Origin: Brachynemurus nebulosus
Taxonomy: Eukaryota > Arthropoda > Insecta > Neuroptera > Myrmeleontidae
DNA length: 64,000 nt
Assembly: GCA_035578155.1 (NCBI GenBank)
Contig: JAPWDM010000001.1
Location: 74,470,062-74,534,061, forward strand
Reading direction: 5' to 3'
The position numbers and the translations under genes are program-made. This document shows, in pieces, positions 1 to 11,677 of this stretch. The stretch's first letter is position 1. Every line of letters starts with the position of its first letter. Under the pieces are notes generated by a model. It made no database searches. It had not been told where the DNA came from and saw only the letters and a list, made by a program, of their open reading frames with translations.

Positions 1-3
1 GAC

Positions 4-223
4 TGTTATTTTTTGGTTTCCATGGATATAAACAAATGTTCGGGAAATGTAAGTTACCAGCATTGTCAACAGCATCGGTAAATGCATGAAAATACATGAT
101 CGTGCAAAAAATATTTTTTGCACGATCGTGCGTATTTTCATGCATTTACCGATGCTGTTTACAATGCTGGTAAGTTACATTTACCGTACGCTTGTTTATA
201 TCCATGGAAACCAAAAAATAACA
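4..223. repeat. hairpin MITE, near-perfect inverted repeat
   Basis: Two arms of about 110 bases are reverse complements. TGTTATTTTTTGGTTTCCAT at 4-23 is matched in reverse at the right end, and the centre near 113 is a perfect palindrome (GCAAAAAATATTTTTTGC). It would fold into one long hairpin. There is no coding capacity. It lies 3 bases from the window edge, so the true left end and any target duplication cannot be judged. Confidence 0.8.
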
Positions 224-925
224 ATGCGGTAAGTAAAATAGGTGCCCGGTAAGTGAATAGGAGTGCGGTACGTGAAATTAGCTCAAAAATGATTGTAATT
301 ATTTATTTATATTGAAATTAAAAGTACAATTTAAACAATTAGGAAAATTAATCGATTAATATGAAAATTTTCACTACTTTGCACATTATTATTATTATTG
401 TTGCCATTAGTCTCCATATTTTATTGACATCATTAAAGTTCAATCATTAAAATTTTCTGTGGTTTTCATAAACTTCCTTTCATTTTACGAGAATAAATTT
501 GCAGCAAAAATTAAAATGTTTCATCAATTTCATTATTCTCACTAATATTATAGTTTAACAAACTATTTTCCTCAATTTTTTTAATAGAAAATTCAAAAAC
601 AAATTCACGCCAATTAAATATTGACACTTAATTTTTTATTTACAAATATAGTTGTCAATTGTCACTACAAAGATTCGTATTATTGGCTGGGTGCGTAATG
701 GCAACTACATCTATAATATACATTTTTTCAGGCTCATTAACGAATATAAATAATGGTAACCGTCGAAATAAATAAATTTAAAATATTTTTTAAAAAACCG
801 TAAAATTTGAATACAAATATTTACTATTTACGATTAATTTTTTTTTATAAATTTTGAACAATTTGAGGTATAAAATACTGGATGAAGTATAATAGTTGTA
901 TTAAAAAAGTAGGCTAACTTCAAAA
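224..925. other. gene-free AT-rich stretch
   Basis: No reading frame, RNA or clear repeat was recognised here. The sequence is AT-rich with homopolymer runs, consistent with intron or intergenic filler. Confidence 0.5.
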
Positions 926-1503
926 ATGCATCACTGCTTGCATGAGGCAGAGTCAAAAGTTCAAAAACGCATCAGACGCATCACAACGAAAAATCAAAAG
1001 TTCATTTTTGCATTTGATGCGTCAAAACAATGCATCAAGAAATTTGGTGATGCGTGTCCAAGATGCTTGTCATGTGTAGAATTATAACTACTTGCCATAT
1101 TATGTAGGTATTAACACCAACAGGAATAATTCCGAAAAAGAAACTGTTGAAAAAGATTAATGTATTTACCTTTCATTAAAATTGTTTAAACTATTTGAAT
1201 ACATCTTGCACTCAAAATAGGTATGTAATATTTTTTATTCAAATAATTTCAATATTTTCAATTTCAAGTAAGTTCAAGTTGAAATTCAAAGATAATATAC
1301 CTATACAAGGACTGTATTACTATATTATCTATAGTCCATCATGCTACATTGGCTACATTGTGTGTCTATTATGCTATATGCATCATGATGCCAATATCCC
1401 ATTCAAAAATATCTAATGTGCATCAAATTTCAAGAGAGCATCAGCATCGCATCATGCAGTATTAGACGCATCAGAAACGTCATGATGCTGCATCGATGCG
1501 GTA
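926..1503. repeat. region dense in GCATC/GATGC pentamers
   Basis: Two clusters (926-1070 and 1380-1503) are crowded with GCATCA and its complement TGATGC, more than fifteen copies by eye. The middle is ordinary AT-rich sequence. The clusters could be the ends of a degenerate transposon or a local satellite. No coding potential was recognised; the small open frame at 1195-1416 lies between the clusters and resembles nothing known. Confidence 0.45.
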
Positions 1504-3234
1504 AAGTTTACATTTTTTAACTTGCCCGTAATTAAAAAATTCTCGACCTTAACATGGATATAATTATCAAGGCAGTATTTCCTTCCAAATCCGGACTATG
1601 CAGAAGAAAAATTTGCTGGTGATGGTGAAGCACGTCACGGAAATTCGAGAAGAAATGCTGGCATAAATCATTTAGTTGAATGTAGAAATCAATAAACATC
1701 AATAACTTTAACTCCTTATGAAACATCATTGCATGTGAGTTAAAATACATAAAATATTTTTAATTCTATATTTATGGATTGACGTGTAGACTTTAATACT
1801 GTTGACAGATAAATAAGGAACGACATATTAGTTGGAATTGCGTTTATAATCAAAGTGGATCCATGTAAATATTTTTATTTAATATTTTTTATTACACTAT
1901 AAAAACATATGAGCATGTATTAATGCTTATTTTCTCCACTACCCACGTTGCAATCTTTTTAATTGTCCCCACCATATACTTCGCACTCTGCCAATAGTTC
2001 CTATAAATATTTATAATATGTATTCATGGCATTCTGTATGATAATATAGAAATATAAATTTCACCTATATTATCCGAATTTTATTTTTTATTTAATATAT
2101 TTTTATTCTTTAATTATTTTAAATCGATGGTGAAAAAAATATTATACAATACACGATACGTTAGTGCCTTTATTGATCTCGAAAATTGCAACATTTTCTC
2201 GATCAATGAAAGCAACTTACCGAACTTACATATATTGTAAAATACTATTATCTACCGTCATATGCTATTACATATATACATCAAATCCATAAATAACTGA
2301 TAGCACGGAACACTGTTTACGCAAGTACAACTTGCATTTAGGGACTTATTGTATTAAGATTTCTTCTTTTCTATTATTTTCCCAGAAACATCCTTTTATT
2401 ACAAACGTGCCGCTCAATCAAAAAACTAAGCTGTATTCAGGAACGAAACTTTATATAATATGTATAGACCAAGTTTACGGTGCTGACAAGACCATACTTA
2501 TATTTTAAAAATTTAAAACGCTTAATAAATGGGTGTAAATACATTTATTTTTAATTAGCTGTCAATAAAAATTAGTTTAAAGCAACAAAAACGCTTTATT
2601 TGAAAAAATTACGAAAATTTTAACTTTTTTTTAATTAACATTGTTGAAAATTTGACTGATTGACTGTAACTTAAAACTTGTTAATAAAAAAATATTATAT
2701 AAAATATTTTTAGTGGTGGGCAGAGACGAGTTTGACCCTCTCCTCCCCCCCCCCCCCCACAGCTTAAAAATAAAAATTTTAGACCATTTCTTGCAGTAGA
2801 ATTAAGAGTCATTTATGAGCTCTTGAACTAGTATAATTTCGGTTTGGTTTTTCAGCTGACCTGAAGCGATGGAGGGGCTGAGTAAAACTCGACTCAGATC
2901 CCCCCTCCAACAAAAATATTAAATTCTTGCTCAGTGTGTCGAGCTCAAAATTTTTAATTCACGGAACACGAAAGCTCCTAAATGGCTTCTAATTATGTGC
3001 TATTTGTTTTTTCAATCTTAAAAGATGGCGGCTAGGTCGAGAAAGGTACTGATTTTGATATTTGAAGTTAATAATCAAGGTGAGCTAATTTATGACAGTT
3101 TACATCTTACTTTCCAGTATGTCTAAATCCTGTGAGTAGTTCTAGTTCTGTCGTATTTCCCGCCAAGAAGTTTGTACATTCATATTTTTCTTCGTATAAG
3201 CAAGACCATTTAAACTAAAATTGTATATATTAAG
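1504..3234. other. no gene recognised; possible short coding relic
   Basis: Mostly AT-rich filler. A frame on the plus strand at about 1568-1696 reads as an unbroken polar, coding-like peptide (including PDYAEEKF and DGEARHGNSRR) ending at TAA, with a stop upstream. I do not recognise the family. There is a run of about 14 C near 2745-2758. Nothing else is supported. Confidence 0.3.

Positions 3235-3312
<78 letters not shown>
3235..3312. repeat. (AT)n microsatellite
   Basis: Uninterrupted alternating AT dinucleotides over about 78 bases. Open frames through such tracts are artefacts. Confidence 0.95.
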
Positions 3313-3316
<4 letters not shown>

Positions 3317-3755
3317 TAACATATAACATTATCTAATATTGTAACGTGCGAAAAAGCTTAGCATGCAATTCTTCAAATGCAGTATCAAGTTCATTTCCTT
3401 ATAAATTATAATATTGTTGACAATATACAAACACACTGAGAGTGTGAAAAGACTTATTAAGCAAATCACAGCTTATAATACTTAATGTTCTAATTATTGC
3501 TATCAGTTTTAATATGCATCTCTATTTTTATACTAAGTAAGCAAATTGTAACAACAACTCTGAAATAGTCAAAGTTAACACATAAATAGCTTCTGAAAAC
3601 ATATAAATAGTTTTTAACACAACTAAAGATTTAGATTTAGCCTCGACTTGATTCAAGAACTATCTCCGAGTTGTTCGAAAAGCAGATTATTGTGACATTA
3701 TTATTGTAACGAAAAGAAAAAAAATTTTTTAATAAATAAGGTGAATCGTGTTATT

Positions 3756-3760
<5 letters not shown>

Positions 3761-3817
<57 letters not shown>
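3761..3817. repeat. (AT)n microsatellite
   Basis: Alternating AT tract of about 57 bases, about 40 bases downstream (on the minus strand) of the donor site of the host exon at 3860-3997. Confidence 0.95.
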
Positions 3818-3820
<3 letters not shown>

Positions 3821-3859
3821 TGAATGTATTCTTTCACTTGTAAAATCAATTTTACTTAC

Positions 3860-3997
3860 TATCAGAGATTCAATATTATTATCAACATTTTTAAAATCAG
3901 CTTTCATTTTTACTGCCTGATTTTTACTTAATATTAATTTAGAAATGTTCAGTTGTACTTCCGGCCCGCGCTCAAGAACCATCAAATTTGATAAAGC
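3860..3997 (-). CDS. internal exon of host gene, polycystin-like (REJ region)
   Basis: A 138-base exon (46 codons, phase 0 at both ends) read on the minus strand. The acceptor is a pyrimidine-rich tract ending TTTTAG just above 3997, and the donor GTAAGT lies just below 3860. It encodes a peptide beginning ALSNLMVLERGPEVQLNISK, with an N-glycosylation sequon (NIS). Read after the exon at 29013-29171 it continues the same kind of beta-rich extracellular sequence. What is seen is splice sites plus an open frame; REJ-domain membership is an inference from pattern memory of the sea-urchin REJ/polycystin-1 module. The frame runs on past the donor into the (AT)n tract, which is an artefact. The next downstream exon would lie below 3860 or outside the window and was not found. 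Confidence 0.6.
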
Positions 3998-4484
3998 CTA
4001 AAATAAAGATAAAAATAATGTAAGTTCATAACTTATCATATTATAAAAGTCTTAGGATAGATTTATACTACGACACTATACACCGTACATTCTGTGTATA
4101 TGTTGTAGTCAAAATTCTTAACCGGTCACAAGTGCTTTTAACTGATAAAACCAGGCAAATGTAGTTTAGACTGAACAGATTGGTTAAAAGTAATTTTGTC
4201 TGAAAATCATTGATTAATAGTAATTTTGACTGGAAATTAGTGGTTAAAAGGGGTTTTGTCTGACACTTTAAGTCAAAACCACTTTAAACAACGAGAACAT
4301 CAATTAAAACCGCTTTTAACTGGTTAAAATGTAAAATGTAAAAGAAGTCTATAATTGAGAATAGGTTTATTACGAAATATTACAATGAATACTGTTAGAG
4401 AAAGGTAACATAATATTTATAAAGAATAAAAAAATTAAAAAACATGGGATCGTTGCTTTGTCACTTTTCACAACAAAAATCGTA

Positions 4485-4530
4485 TAAGCACTAGTTGACT
4501 TTCGGCCATTACGCCATCATCAGGTGAAAA
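4485..4530 (-). ncRNA. hammerhead-ribozyme-like motif of the Penelope element
   Basis: On the minus strand CTGATGA (4517-4523) is followed after 13 bases by GAAA (4500-4503), the two conserved boxes of a hammerhead core. CAC before the first box can pair with GTG after the presumed cleavage site, giving stem I, and AGT/ACT could give a very short stem III. Stem II (GGC/GCC) pairs only if a base is bulged, so this copy is probably degraded. Hammerheads are an established feature of Penelope-like elements. A second CTGATGA followed by GAAAC lies at 4911-4928 without an evident stem II. Confidence 0.4.
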
Positions 4531-5094
4531 ACACAACTAAAAACTATTCTTTTAGGCGAAGCTATTTATATTATAAAAATGAAGTGAATAATGTATTAGT
4601 GGGGGATGTTAGAGATAGAGGCAGATATAAGTATATCAAAACAAATGTAAGGGAAATCTCAAGTTAACAAATTTTTCGATAAAAGTAACATTTTTTTTGT
4701 ATTATTTGCATAGGTACCTACAGCGAATTTTATTTTAAAAAGGTTAAGTGAAATCTCATTAAAATGACTGAAGTAAGTTGGGAAAACACGACATTTACGA
4801 CACGTGAAAACAGTGGTGAACGTTAATTACAAGAAATAAAGAATAAAATATACAGGTAACGGTCGGTGCTAAATTGTCAAAAATAGAGATATGTATTGGT
4901 TTGCACGAAATGTTTCATCCTCATCAGGTGGCTGCTTTTGTTAAACTAAAAGGATTGCTAAAAGGATGTGAAATCAGAATTATTGTATAAGACCATTTGA
5001 CTATAAATATTAATTACCAGGAATCAATAAAATTTTTAAACAGGTACCTGTCAGCTAAACTATTTAAAAACAAAATATGAGATGTATTGTGTTA

Positions 5095-5976
5095 TAAATT
5101 TAATAAAGGCGATTTGTTTAGATCTATTTGGTCATTTAAGATGACGTGGTTTGGGTCTTTGTTCAATTTGTTAATTTCCAGGGCTTCCAAAATGTTGAGT
5201 TTGCGGCCTTTTTTTACAAATATGTAATATTTTGGGTTGTTGATCGGGTTTTAACGAATGACCTGTTTCTAGTAGATGTATACCAAAGTTGGAAATGTGT
5301 TTCTTGGTGGTAATATGTTCCCTATATCTGGTTTCAAACGCTCGACCGGTCTGACCAATGTAACTAGCATTACAATCCGAACAATTCAGACGATAAACTC
5401 CATATTTCTTCATGGGGTTAGATTTTTCTTTGGCGTTATAAAGGAAACGGCCAATAGTATGTGTGGAATGACAAGCGGGATATAGATCAAATTGTAAGAA
5501 CATGTTGCCTATTTTTTGAGAGATGTTTTCTAGATATGGGAGGGAAATATAATATTTAGAGTCCGAATTAGTTTGAATAGTTGAATAGATTTGTTCTATG
5601 GCTAGACTTTTTTGTTTTTTATGGATTAGTTTTTGGATAATGTACGGAGAAAAACCATTGTTAACTGCTAATTGTTGTATGATGGATAATTCCCTATCTC
5701 GGTCTTTTGGAGATAACGGGATAGTGAAAGCTCTATGTAGCACAGATCGATAAGTTGCTAATTTTTGAGAAAATGGAGTGAGTGATTCAGCGGGGATTAT
5801 AGCATCTGAGAATGTGGGTTTGCGATAGATTTTATATGAAAATTTTGTGTCTGATCTATTAATAGTTATGTTTAGGAAATTGATGGAATTGTTCGTTTCT
5901 ATTTCTTTGATAAATTTAATTTGTTTATGAAGACTGTTGAGGTATTTTAAATCTTGGGGTAGAGGAGGTTGTAAAT
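5095..5976 (-). pseudogene. Penelope-like element, RT C-terminus plus GIY-YIG endonuclease
   Basis: Read on the minus strand, the frame is open from the junction near 5976 to 5171. The first part has the YRKPTFSDAIIP motif typical of the thumb region of Penelope reverse transcriptases. It is followed by a GIY-YIG nuclease core, with YGVYRLNCSDCNASYIGQTG and then TRYREH (within 5250-5410). The Cys pair in LNCSDC is the zinc-binding insertion common in Penelope GIY-YIG domains. The frame is lost near 5190, where a shift replaces the last residues; similarity continues in another frame to about 5095. The RT catalytic palm is absent from this piece. It is a dead fragment. Confidence 0.8.
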
Positions 5977-6540
5977 CTTTCTAATAGTGAATTTTCAGAA
6001 AACGAAATGGCTCTACTAAACAAAGGTAACAAATTTTCTTTTATTCCATCCAATCAGTTGATCAGTAAAGAAAACATCGCTATTTTCTCAGAACTTAGTA
6101 TTCTGAGAAATCAGTCTTTAATCAAAAATCCAGACCATTTAAAACATCAGATCGCTAAACTTATACAGAGAAGAAATCGACACAGATACTCGCTTTCCAA
6201 AGTTCAACTTTAACCACACTTTAAAAACAATCAAACAAAAAATTGATCAAGAAAATCTCATCATTACCAAAGCTGATGAAGGTAATACTTCTGTTAATTT
6301 ATCCAGAACCGATTATAACAATAAAATTTTATCTTTCTTAAATAGTCCCGATGTCCAAATACTAAACAAAGATCCAACAAATTCCTTCCCTAGAGATACT
6401 AAAACGTCACGTTGAAAATTTGAAATTCCTACCATTATCATCAACCGATAAATACCACGTCATACCGATGAATTCAGAACCACCAAAGTTATACGGCCTT
6501 ATCAAACTCCACAAAGAAAACTATACCTCTTTTCAGATAA
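5976..6540 (+). pseudogene. Penelope-like element, N-terminal fragment
   Basis: Plus-strand remains of the N-terminal part of the same class of protein. NLSNSEFSENE leads into an open frame (6007-6213). After a frameshift there is LIITKADEGNTSVNLSRTDY, the conserved 'TKADKGN' block that precedes the reverse transcriptase in Penelope elements. More frameshifts and stops follow (near 6410 and 6450) and it fades out near 6540. Its orientation is opposite to the GIY-YIG piece and it abuts it. Confidence 0.65.
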
Positions 6541-6689
6541 AATTGATCATGAGTTTTCGTTAAAAAATTAAATAATTCTTATATTCGAAACAAATCGATC
6601 TTCTATTCTTTTCTAAAAATAAACTGCAAATTTAAAATTTACATAAATGCAATAATAAAAGAGATAAAGCCAAGAAAACGGAAATTATT

Positions 6690-7690
6690 TAAATTCAAAG
6701 TTACGAAGCATGGTTAAATTTAACTGAAATAGACCATACCTCAAATAGATATCTCATCTTGTCTGATAACGAAGATGAAATGGACGAGTCACCATCTGGT
6801 CAAACTAATCAAAAAATCCCTCCAATTTTTTTGCATGAGGTAAACAACTACCAGGCGATTATTAAAGACCTGGAGAAAATAGTAAAAGGTGAATTTAACA
6901 CGCAACAAAAGTCCAACAGCATAATAAAAATTAATCTGACAACAGTAAACGATTTTCGAAATGTTACGAAATTTTATAATAATACGAATGTCAAATATCA
7001 TACGTATTGTCCACCAACGGATAAATCATTCTCAGTCGTTATTAGAAATGTTCCTTATTCTCTTAGCGATTATGAAATCCAAGAAGAACTGGCTGAAAAC
7101 TATCCAGTCAAAAAAGTAACAAGATTACTCAACAAAGTTAAAAAACCAACTCCACTATGTATTGTTGAATTACATAAAGAGGGAGATTATGCAGATATTT
7201 TCAACCTTCGCTTCATACAAGGAGCTGTAGTATCGATCGAAGCCAACCGAAGAAGTAATGATATTCCTCAATGTACCCGTTATCAGAGATTCGGGCATAC
7301 AAAAATTTTTGCCGATTAGATGCCCGCTGTGTTAAATGTCAAGGTCAACATTTTTATAAAGATTGCAAAAAGCCAACAGATCAGCCACCACAATGCGTAA
7401 ATTGTGGTAATAATCACCCTGCGAACTATCATGGATGTCCATATTTCGCGGAAATAAAAAACAAAACTAAAAATCCTATGTTTCATAGCCGAATAACCGC
7501 AAATCAACCAAATGAAAATACTACCAAAAATACACCAACAGCTGAATCAAATATAAGACCACCAGTCTTCAATCGAACTTGTGCGTCAGTTCTTCAATCC
7601 TCCACGTCAGAAAATACCAATCAGAATCCAAACACACCCGCTAACCCAACCAATAATTTTGACTCCCAAACTAATGATATTTGTTCTTCA
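6690..7690 (+). pseudogene. Jockey-type LINE ORF1 (gag-like, zinc knuckles)
   Basis: Nucleic-acid-binding gag-like protein of a non-LTR retrotransposon. The frame opens near 6690, after a stop, and runs through 7319 with an RRM-like/PRE_C2HC block (SFSVVIRNVPYSLSDYEIQE). A single frameshift near 7300 then moves it to the frame ending about 7690 or later. The frameshift falls inside the first CCHC knuckle, which has also lost its second Cys (CTRYQRFGH). The next two knuckles are intact (CVKCQGQHFYKDC and CVNCGNNH). An Asn/Thr/Pro-rich tail follows, as usual in Jockey ORF1. No 5' UTR was recognised upstream, so the 5' end is uncertain. Confidence 0.8.
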
Positions 7691-7790
7691 ATCATTAAAT
7701 TTCACCTCACCTTCCTGAAAATTAAAATTAAACCTCACCTTTCTGAAATAAAATCTTTCCTGTTACCAATTTTCTCCTCGTTGTTCAACA

Positions 7791-8075
7791 ATGGCCCACA
7801 ATTACGCTATAATACCAAACCTTGTTATATTAAATTGGAACGCAGACGGTTTACGAGAAAAACGATCATCCCTAATTCATTTTCTGTCAACAAACAATAT
7901 TGATATAGCAGCTATTAGTGAAACTCATTTGAGATCAAATGAAGTAATCAAAATTCCTGACTATGCTGTATATATAGACCGACCCAGCCCTGTTGCATCT
8001 GGTGGAGTACTGCTACTAGTTAAAAAGAATAGAAGATTAATTTGTTTTGAATATAAGAATTATTTAAATTTTTAA
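7791..8075 (+). pseudogene. Jockey-type LINE ORF2, truncated endonuclease domain
   Basis: Start of the second LINE protein. LVILNWNADGLREKRSSL carries the catalytic Asn of the apurinic-type endonuclease (N-x-D/N-G-L), and AAISETHLR carries the catalytic Glu. The frame stops after about 95 codons, just beyond the SGGVLLLV strand, and downstream sequence shows no reverse transcriptase. Most of the endonuclease and all of the RT are missing, so the element is 3'-deleted and cannot move by itself. It overlaps the end of the ORF1 region by frame, as in intact Jockey elements. Confidence 0.8.
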
Positions 8076-8536
8076 CTTTGACTCATGATCAATTGTATCT
8101 GAAATAGAGTATAAAACTCAAATAACATTAAAATGGTAAAATGTGTGAAAATGATGCTCTGTTGAGATAACGAAAGCAAAGCTACACTTATGCCATTAAC
8201 AGCGCCCAGCAATAAAAAATGTGGAAAAACAAATAAAGTTAAATAAAATTTAACACGTTTTCGTCCATTTTTCGTCAAAATAAAAAAGAATAATTCATTC
8301 ACAAATTGGAAGTTTATTTATGACATTCTAACATATTTTAGCGAATTTTCGAACCAAAAAATCAGTTGTTACAGCCATTGTTGTGACGCTGTAATGTAAA
8401 AATTCTTCGAACTAATAGTGATATAAGAATTTAAAATGGAATTTTTACGTTCAAAGCTCACAATTTGTCCGAAGAATTTTTTTTCAGTTAATTTTAATAT
8501 TATATTCAAAAAGATCACTTTTCTTCCTTTAATTTC
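8076..8536. other. gene-free stretch with a dispersed repeat piece
   Basis: No gene. Bases 8330-8400 (TTTTAGCGAATTTTCGAACC and following) resemble part of the hAT MITE at 41256-41940, in the same orientation. Confidence 0.4.
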
Positions 8537-9964
8537 AGTAGATAGGCTATAAGAGAGCGGCCGCACCGTAAAACTAACCAACTTGAACCCTTTTGCCAAT
8601 GTTTGAAATCGTGTAAGTTTACGGTACTAGTGCAAACTTTAACCTTTGACCCGGCACGTACCAAGTACATGTATTTAAAATTTGTTGTTGACATTTGACC
8701 CCACACGCGCTCATACTGTTAGCCTTGAAATTCGTACGAGATGAGTCATCACCAGCAACAAAATTAATTTATGTTAACCCATTATGCGTCATCACAATTT
8801 ACTTATAACAATTTGGTTTTATGTTAACCCATTACCCGCCAGCACTGACGTAGTTTTTGAATGCAAACCTAACGCATGCGTAGATCGAATTTAAGTACAC
8901 GACGCATGCGCAGACAGAATTTTAGAACCCGACGCATGCGCAGACAGAATTTTAGGTTACAAATTGATAGATGGGGTACACTACCACGTCAAAAACGTGG
9001 GGTTACCCTAACTCGGGGTGGCCCCAAACTTTTGACACCGTACTGTACTTAAATTTTTGGTACACTGCCATGTCAAAAGTGTGGACCCCCTAACTGAAAA
9101 AGGTATCCGATCACTTTTTGAAGCGCACTGTACTTATTTTTTGTGTGTACATGCAAGCCTTAGCCTTTAATCTCACTTAATTGAGTCATCTTAAACGAAA
9201 GGTACACTATCACGTCAAAATGTGGGATTACCTTAACCCAAGGGGTGGCCCCAAACTTTTGACGCCGTACTGTACTTAAATTTTTGGTGCACTGCCGTGT
9301 CAAAAGTGCGGACCCCCTAACTGAAAAAGGTATCCGATCACTTTTTGAAGCGTACTGTACTTGTTTTTTATGTGTACGTGCAAACCTTCGCCTTTAATCT
9401 CACTTAATTGCGTCATCTTAAACGAAAATTGGGAGGCCGCTTCCAAGAATTGTTATCAGTATAAGTTTGTTTATCTTAGCTGAATTATAATTATTCTTGT
9501 TTATTTATATAATAATTTTGAATCATGTAATAATTTTAAAATTGTTTATTTAAGATTTTGCTGAGTCATCAGTTTCTTTGTTAGATTTTGAATACGAAAT
9601 GAATTTCTCGGAATGTTAAATTTATGGCTTAACATTTGCGTTGTAAAAATTCTGGTCATCGTAAACGAAAATTAGGAGGCCGCTAAATTTTGTGGGGGCA
9701 CTGTACCAAGTGCTAGCCGCAATCATGACTTCAGTCTCCAGGGTCCAGACTCCAGATTTCTGACCGATTATATATTAAGAATATGTTATGTATACACTCT
9801 GTATATCGCTATTTAATTTTAATTTTATAAATACATACTAGTAAATGTAGTCTTTATGTCAACAAAATCTAACTAAAATAATTTATCACTTTTATCAGCA
9901 TTGGAAAAATATTTGCTTAATTAGCAAAAAAGTAATATGTTTGCAAATAAATTCGTATATATTA
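8537..9964 (+). repeat. left TIR, outer segment
   Basis: Matches 21281-22628 in reverse complement. It contains a direct repeat of about 226 bases, with units starting GGTACACTACCACGTC near 8975 and GGTACACTATCACGTC near 9201. It also has about three copies of a 38-base unit with the palindrome CGCATGCG (8872-8945). The same sub-repeats are present in the right arm, which has fewer CGCATGCG units and a duplicated tip (two GTGCGGCCGCTCTCTTATAG copies near 22521 and 22597). Confidence 0.85.
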
Positions 9965-10786
9965 GGGGAGACTGGGGCTAAATGGTAAATTGTCAAAACC
10001 ATGTTTTTGCATTATCTTTTGAATGTCAATAGCTACAAAGCTGAAATTTTGACCTTAGAGGGCTTTCTTGACTAGAAAGCAAAAAACGTTAGTAATGTGA
10101 AGTTCATCTGAGCCTTAAGGTGTACATATACTTAAATGTGTTTCGCTAATGCCAAAGTAATTTTTTTTACTGCCATACTTTCCATCCGAAAAGGAGTTTT
10201 GTCGGACATATCTTCATCAAAGTAAGTATATTAGTTCATTTATGTATTGTGAATACGAATCTTTAAAAAAACTTTTGTATATTTATCGTTATCATTTGTG
10301 TGGTCGTTGTCAAAGCTCAAAATGTACCTTGGGGCTAAGTGTTAAATCATTGGCGGGGCTAAATGTTAAATGTTTTTTTTTTCTATTTTCTCTTCTTATT
10401 TGTCGGTGTATATGTTCAATAAATTGTTTCTATTTATTATTTCAAATATTTGTGCATAGGTCTTCTGATTTCGGTCTATTATAAAGTGTACCTGGTTTTT
10501 GTTATGTCTGTGTATAAATGATACTTTACATTATTGAAAAATTATCGTAATATTTATGTTATCGTAAATATCTTCTACACTGTGTATAGTAGCGAAAAAG
10601 TAACGAAATTTATGAAGACTTAAGCGAAACAAGTTGTGCGTATTCAAAACATATTGGGACTATCAAAACTTACTTTTCCTTATCGAAAATTATCGATACT
10701 AAGTTACTCATTGCTTTGGTCACAAGGATATAAAAAAATTAAAAAATATGTATTTTTAAAATAAACAAATTAATTATATATACACA

Positions 10787-11119
10787 GGGTGGAATTTCAA
10801 CAACTCTTTTACATTTTGGTGAATTTTAATAAAATTTTGGGATGGCTTAAAACGGGATTTGTTGGAAACAACATAGCTTTTTAGAAATAATATTATACTT
10901 AATATATTTTAGAATACAAAATTAATACATCTCGCGTCATCAGTTGATTATGGGAAAAATTGTATATTGTTCAAGCAGATTTCTAATTAATTAAGTTTTT
11001 ATAAATATTATTTTAAAAAAAGCTATGTTGTTTCCAAACAAATCTCGTTCCAAGTCGTCGGATAAAATTTTATCAAAATTCACTGGAAGATGTGAAAGGT
11101 ACTAAAATTCCACCCTGTA
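10787..11119. repeat. MITE with about 110-bp TIRs nested in the pogo transposon
   Basis: ACAGGGTGGAATTTCAACAA at the left is matched, imperfectly, by the reverse of AAAATTCCACCCTGT at the right. The arms share GTGAATTTTAATAAAATTTT and GGAAACAACATAGCTTTTTA. No coding capacity. The flanks are TATA-rich on both sides. Confidence 0.75.
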
Positions 11120-11677
11120 TATGTATAATGACTTGTTTTTGTAAGACTTGTTTACAACGTGCAGCACGTGTAGTTATTTTTTTAATATCCGTGTGACCAA
11201 ACATAGCAGTTACCTTTCCTTGAATCAAAACAAAAATTTAATTCACTAATTCAGGCTCATTAGTCAAACTGATTTGGTCTGTAATAGAATATTTTTAAAC
11301 AAAAATTAGTTCTCGGCACTACTTTTTGTGAACGTTAACTTTTAACCGTAAGTATCTTATCTTTTGTATTATAAAATTTTCTACAATTTTTTGGTAGCTT
11401 TTATTTCCAGTTTTTTTCCTTTATAATGACAGATTCAATTTACGCGAGTTTTTTCTTCCCGTAAATTGAATCCCTGTGAAACGAATATTCGCGTAAATTG
11501 AGGGACCGGTGTATCTGCTAATGATGTGAATTTGTATTCGTGTAAAATTGTGAATTAGGATCAATGAAACATCAAAATTTTCAACTGACATGTCGTGATT
11601 TTCACAAATGATGGAAAACAACTGGAAATCGTCGCTTACCTACATAGTCTTAAAATCATTTTCTCCTGTTTAGAAAA

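Larger units (their letters stand above)
4430..6560. mobile_element. Penelope-like retroelement fragments, head to head
   Basis: Two Penelope pieces in opposite orientation meet near 5976. The minus-strand piece gives the C-terminal reverse transcriptase edge, the GIY-YIG domain and a 3' region with hammerhead-like motifs (4430-5976). The plus-strand piece gives the N-terminal part of the protein (5976-6540). Neither is complete. Penelope elements commonly leave inverted, partly duplicated, 5'-truncated copies, and this arrangement fits that. Confidence 0.75.

Noticed and set aside
1532..1750. Minus frame as a further exon of the host gene
   Set aside because: No good acceptor in phase and no resemblance to REJ-like sequence; the plus frame at the same place looks more coding-like.
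4911..4928. Second full hammerhead ribozyme
   Set aside because: CTGATGA and GAAAC are only three bases apart on the minus strand, leaving no stem II; recorded only as a motif.
8330..8706. Minus frames at 8369-8599 and 8515-8706 as genes
   Set aside because: No motif, overlapping each other, and covering dispersed-repeat and TIR sequence.
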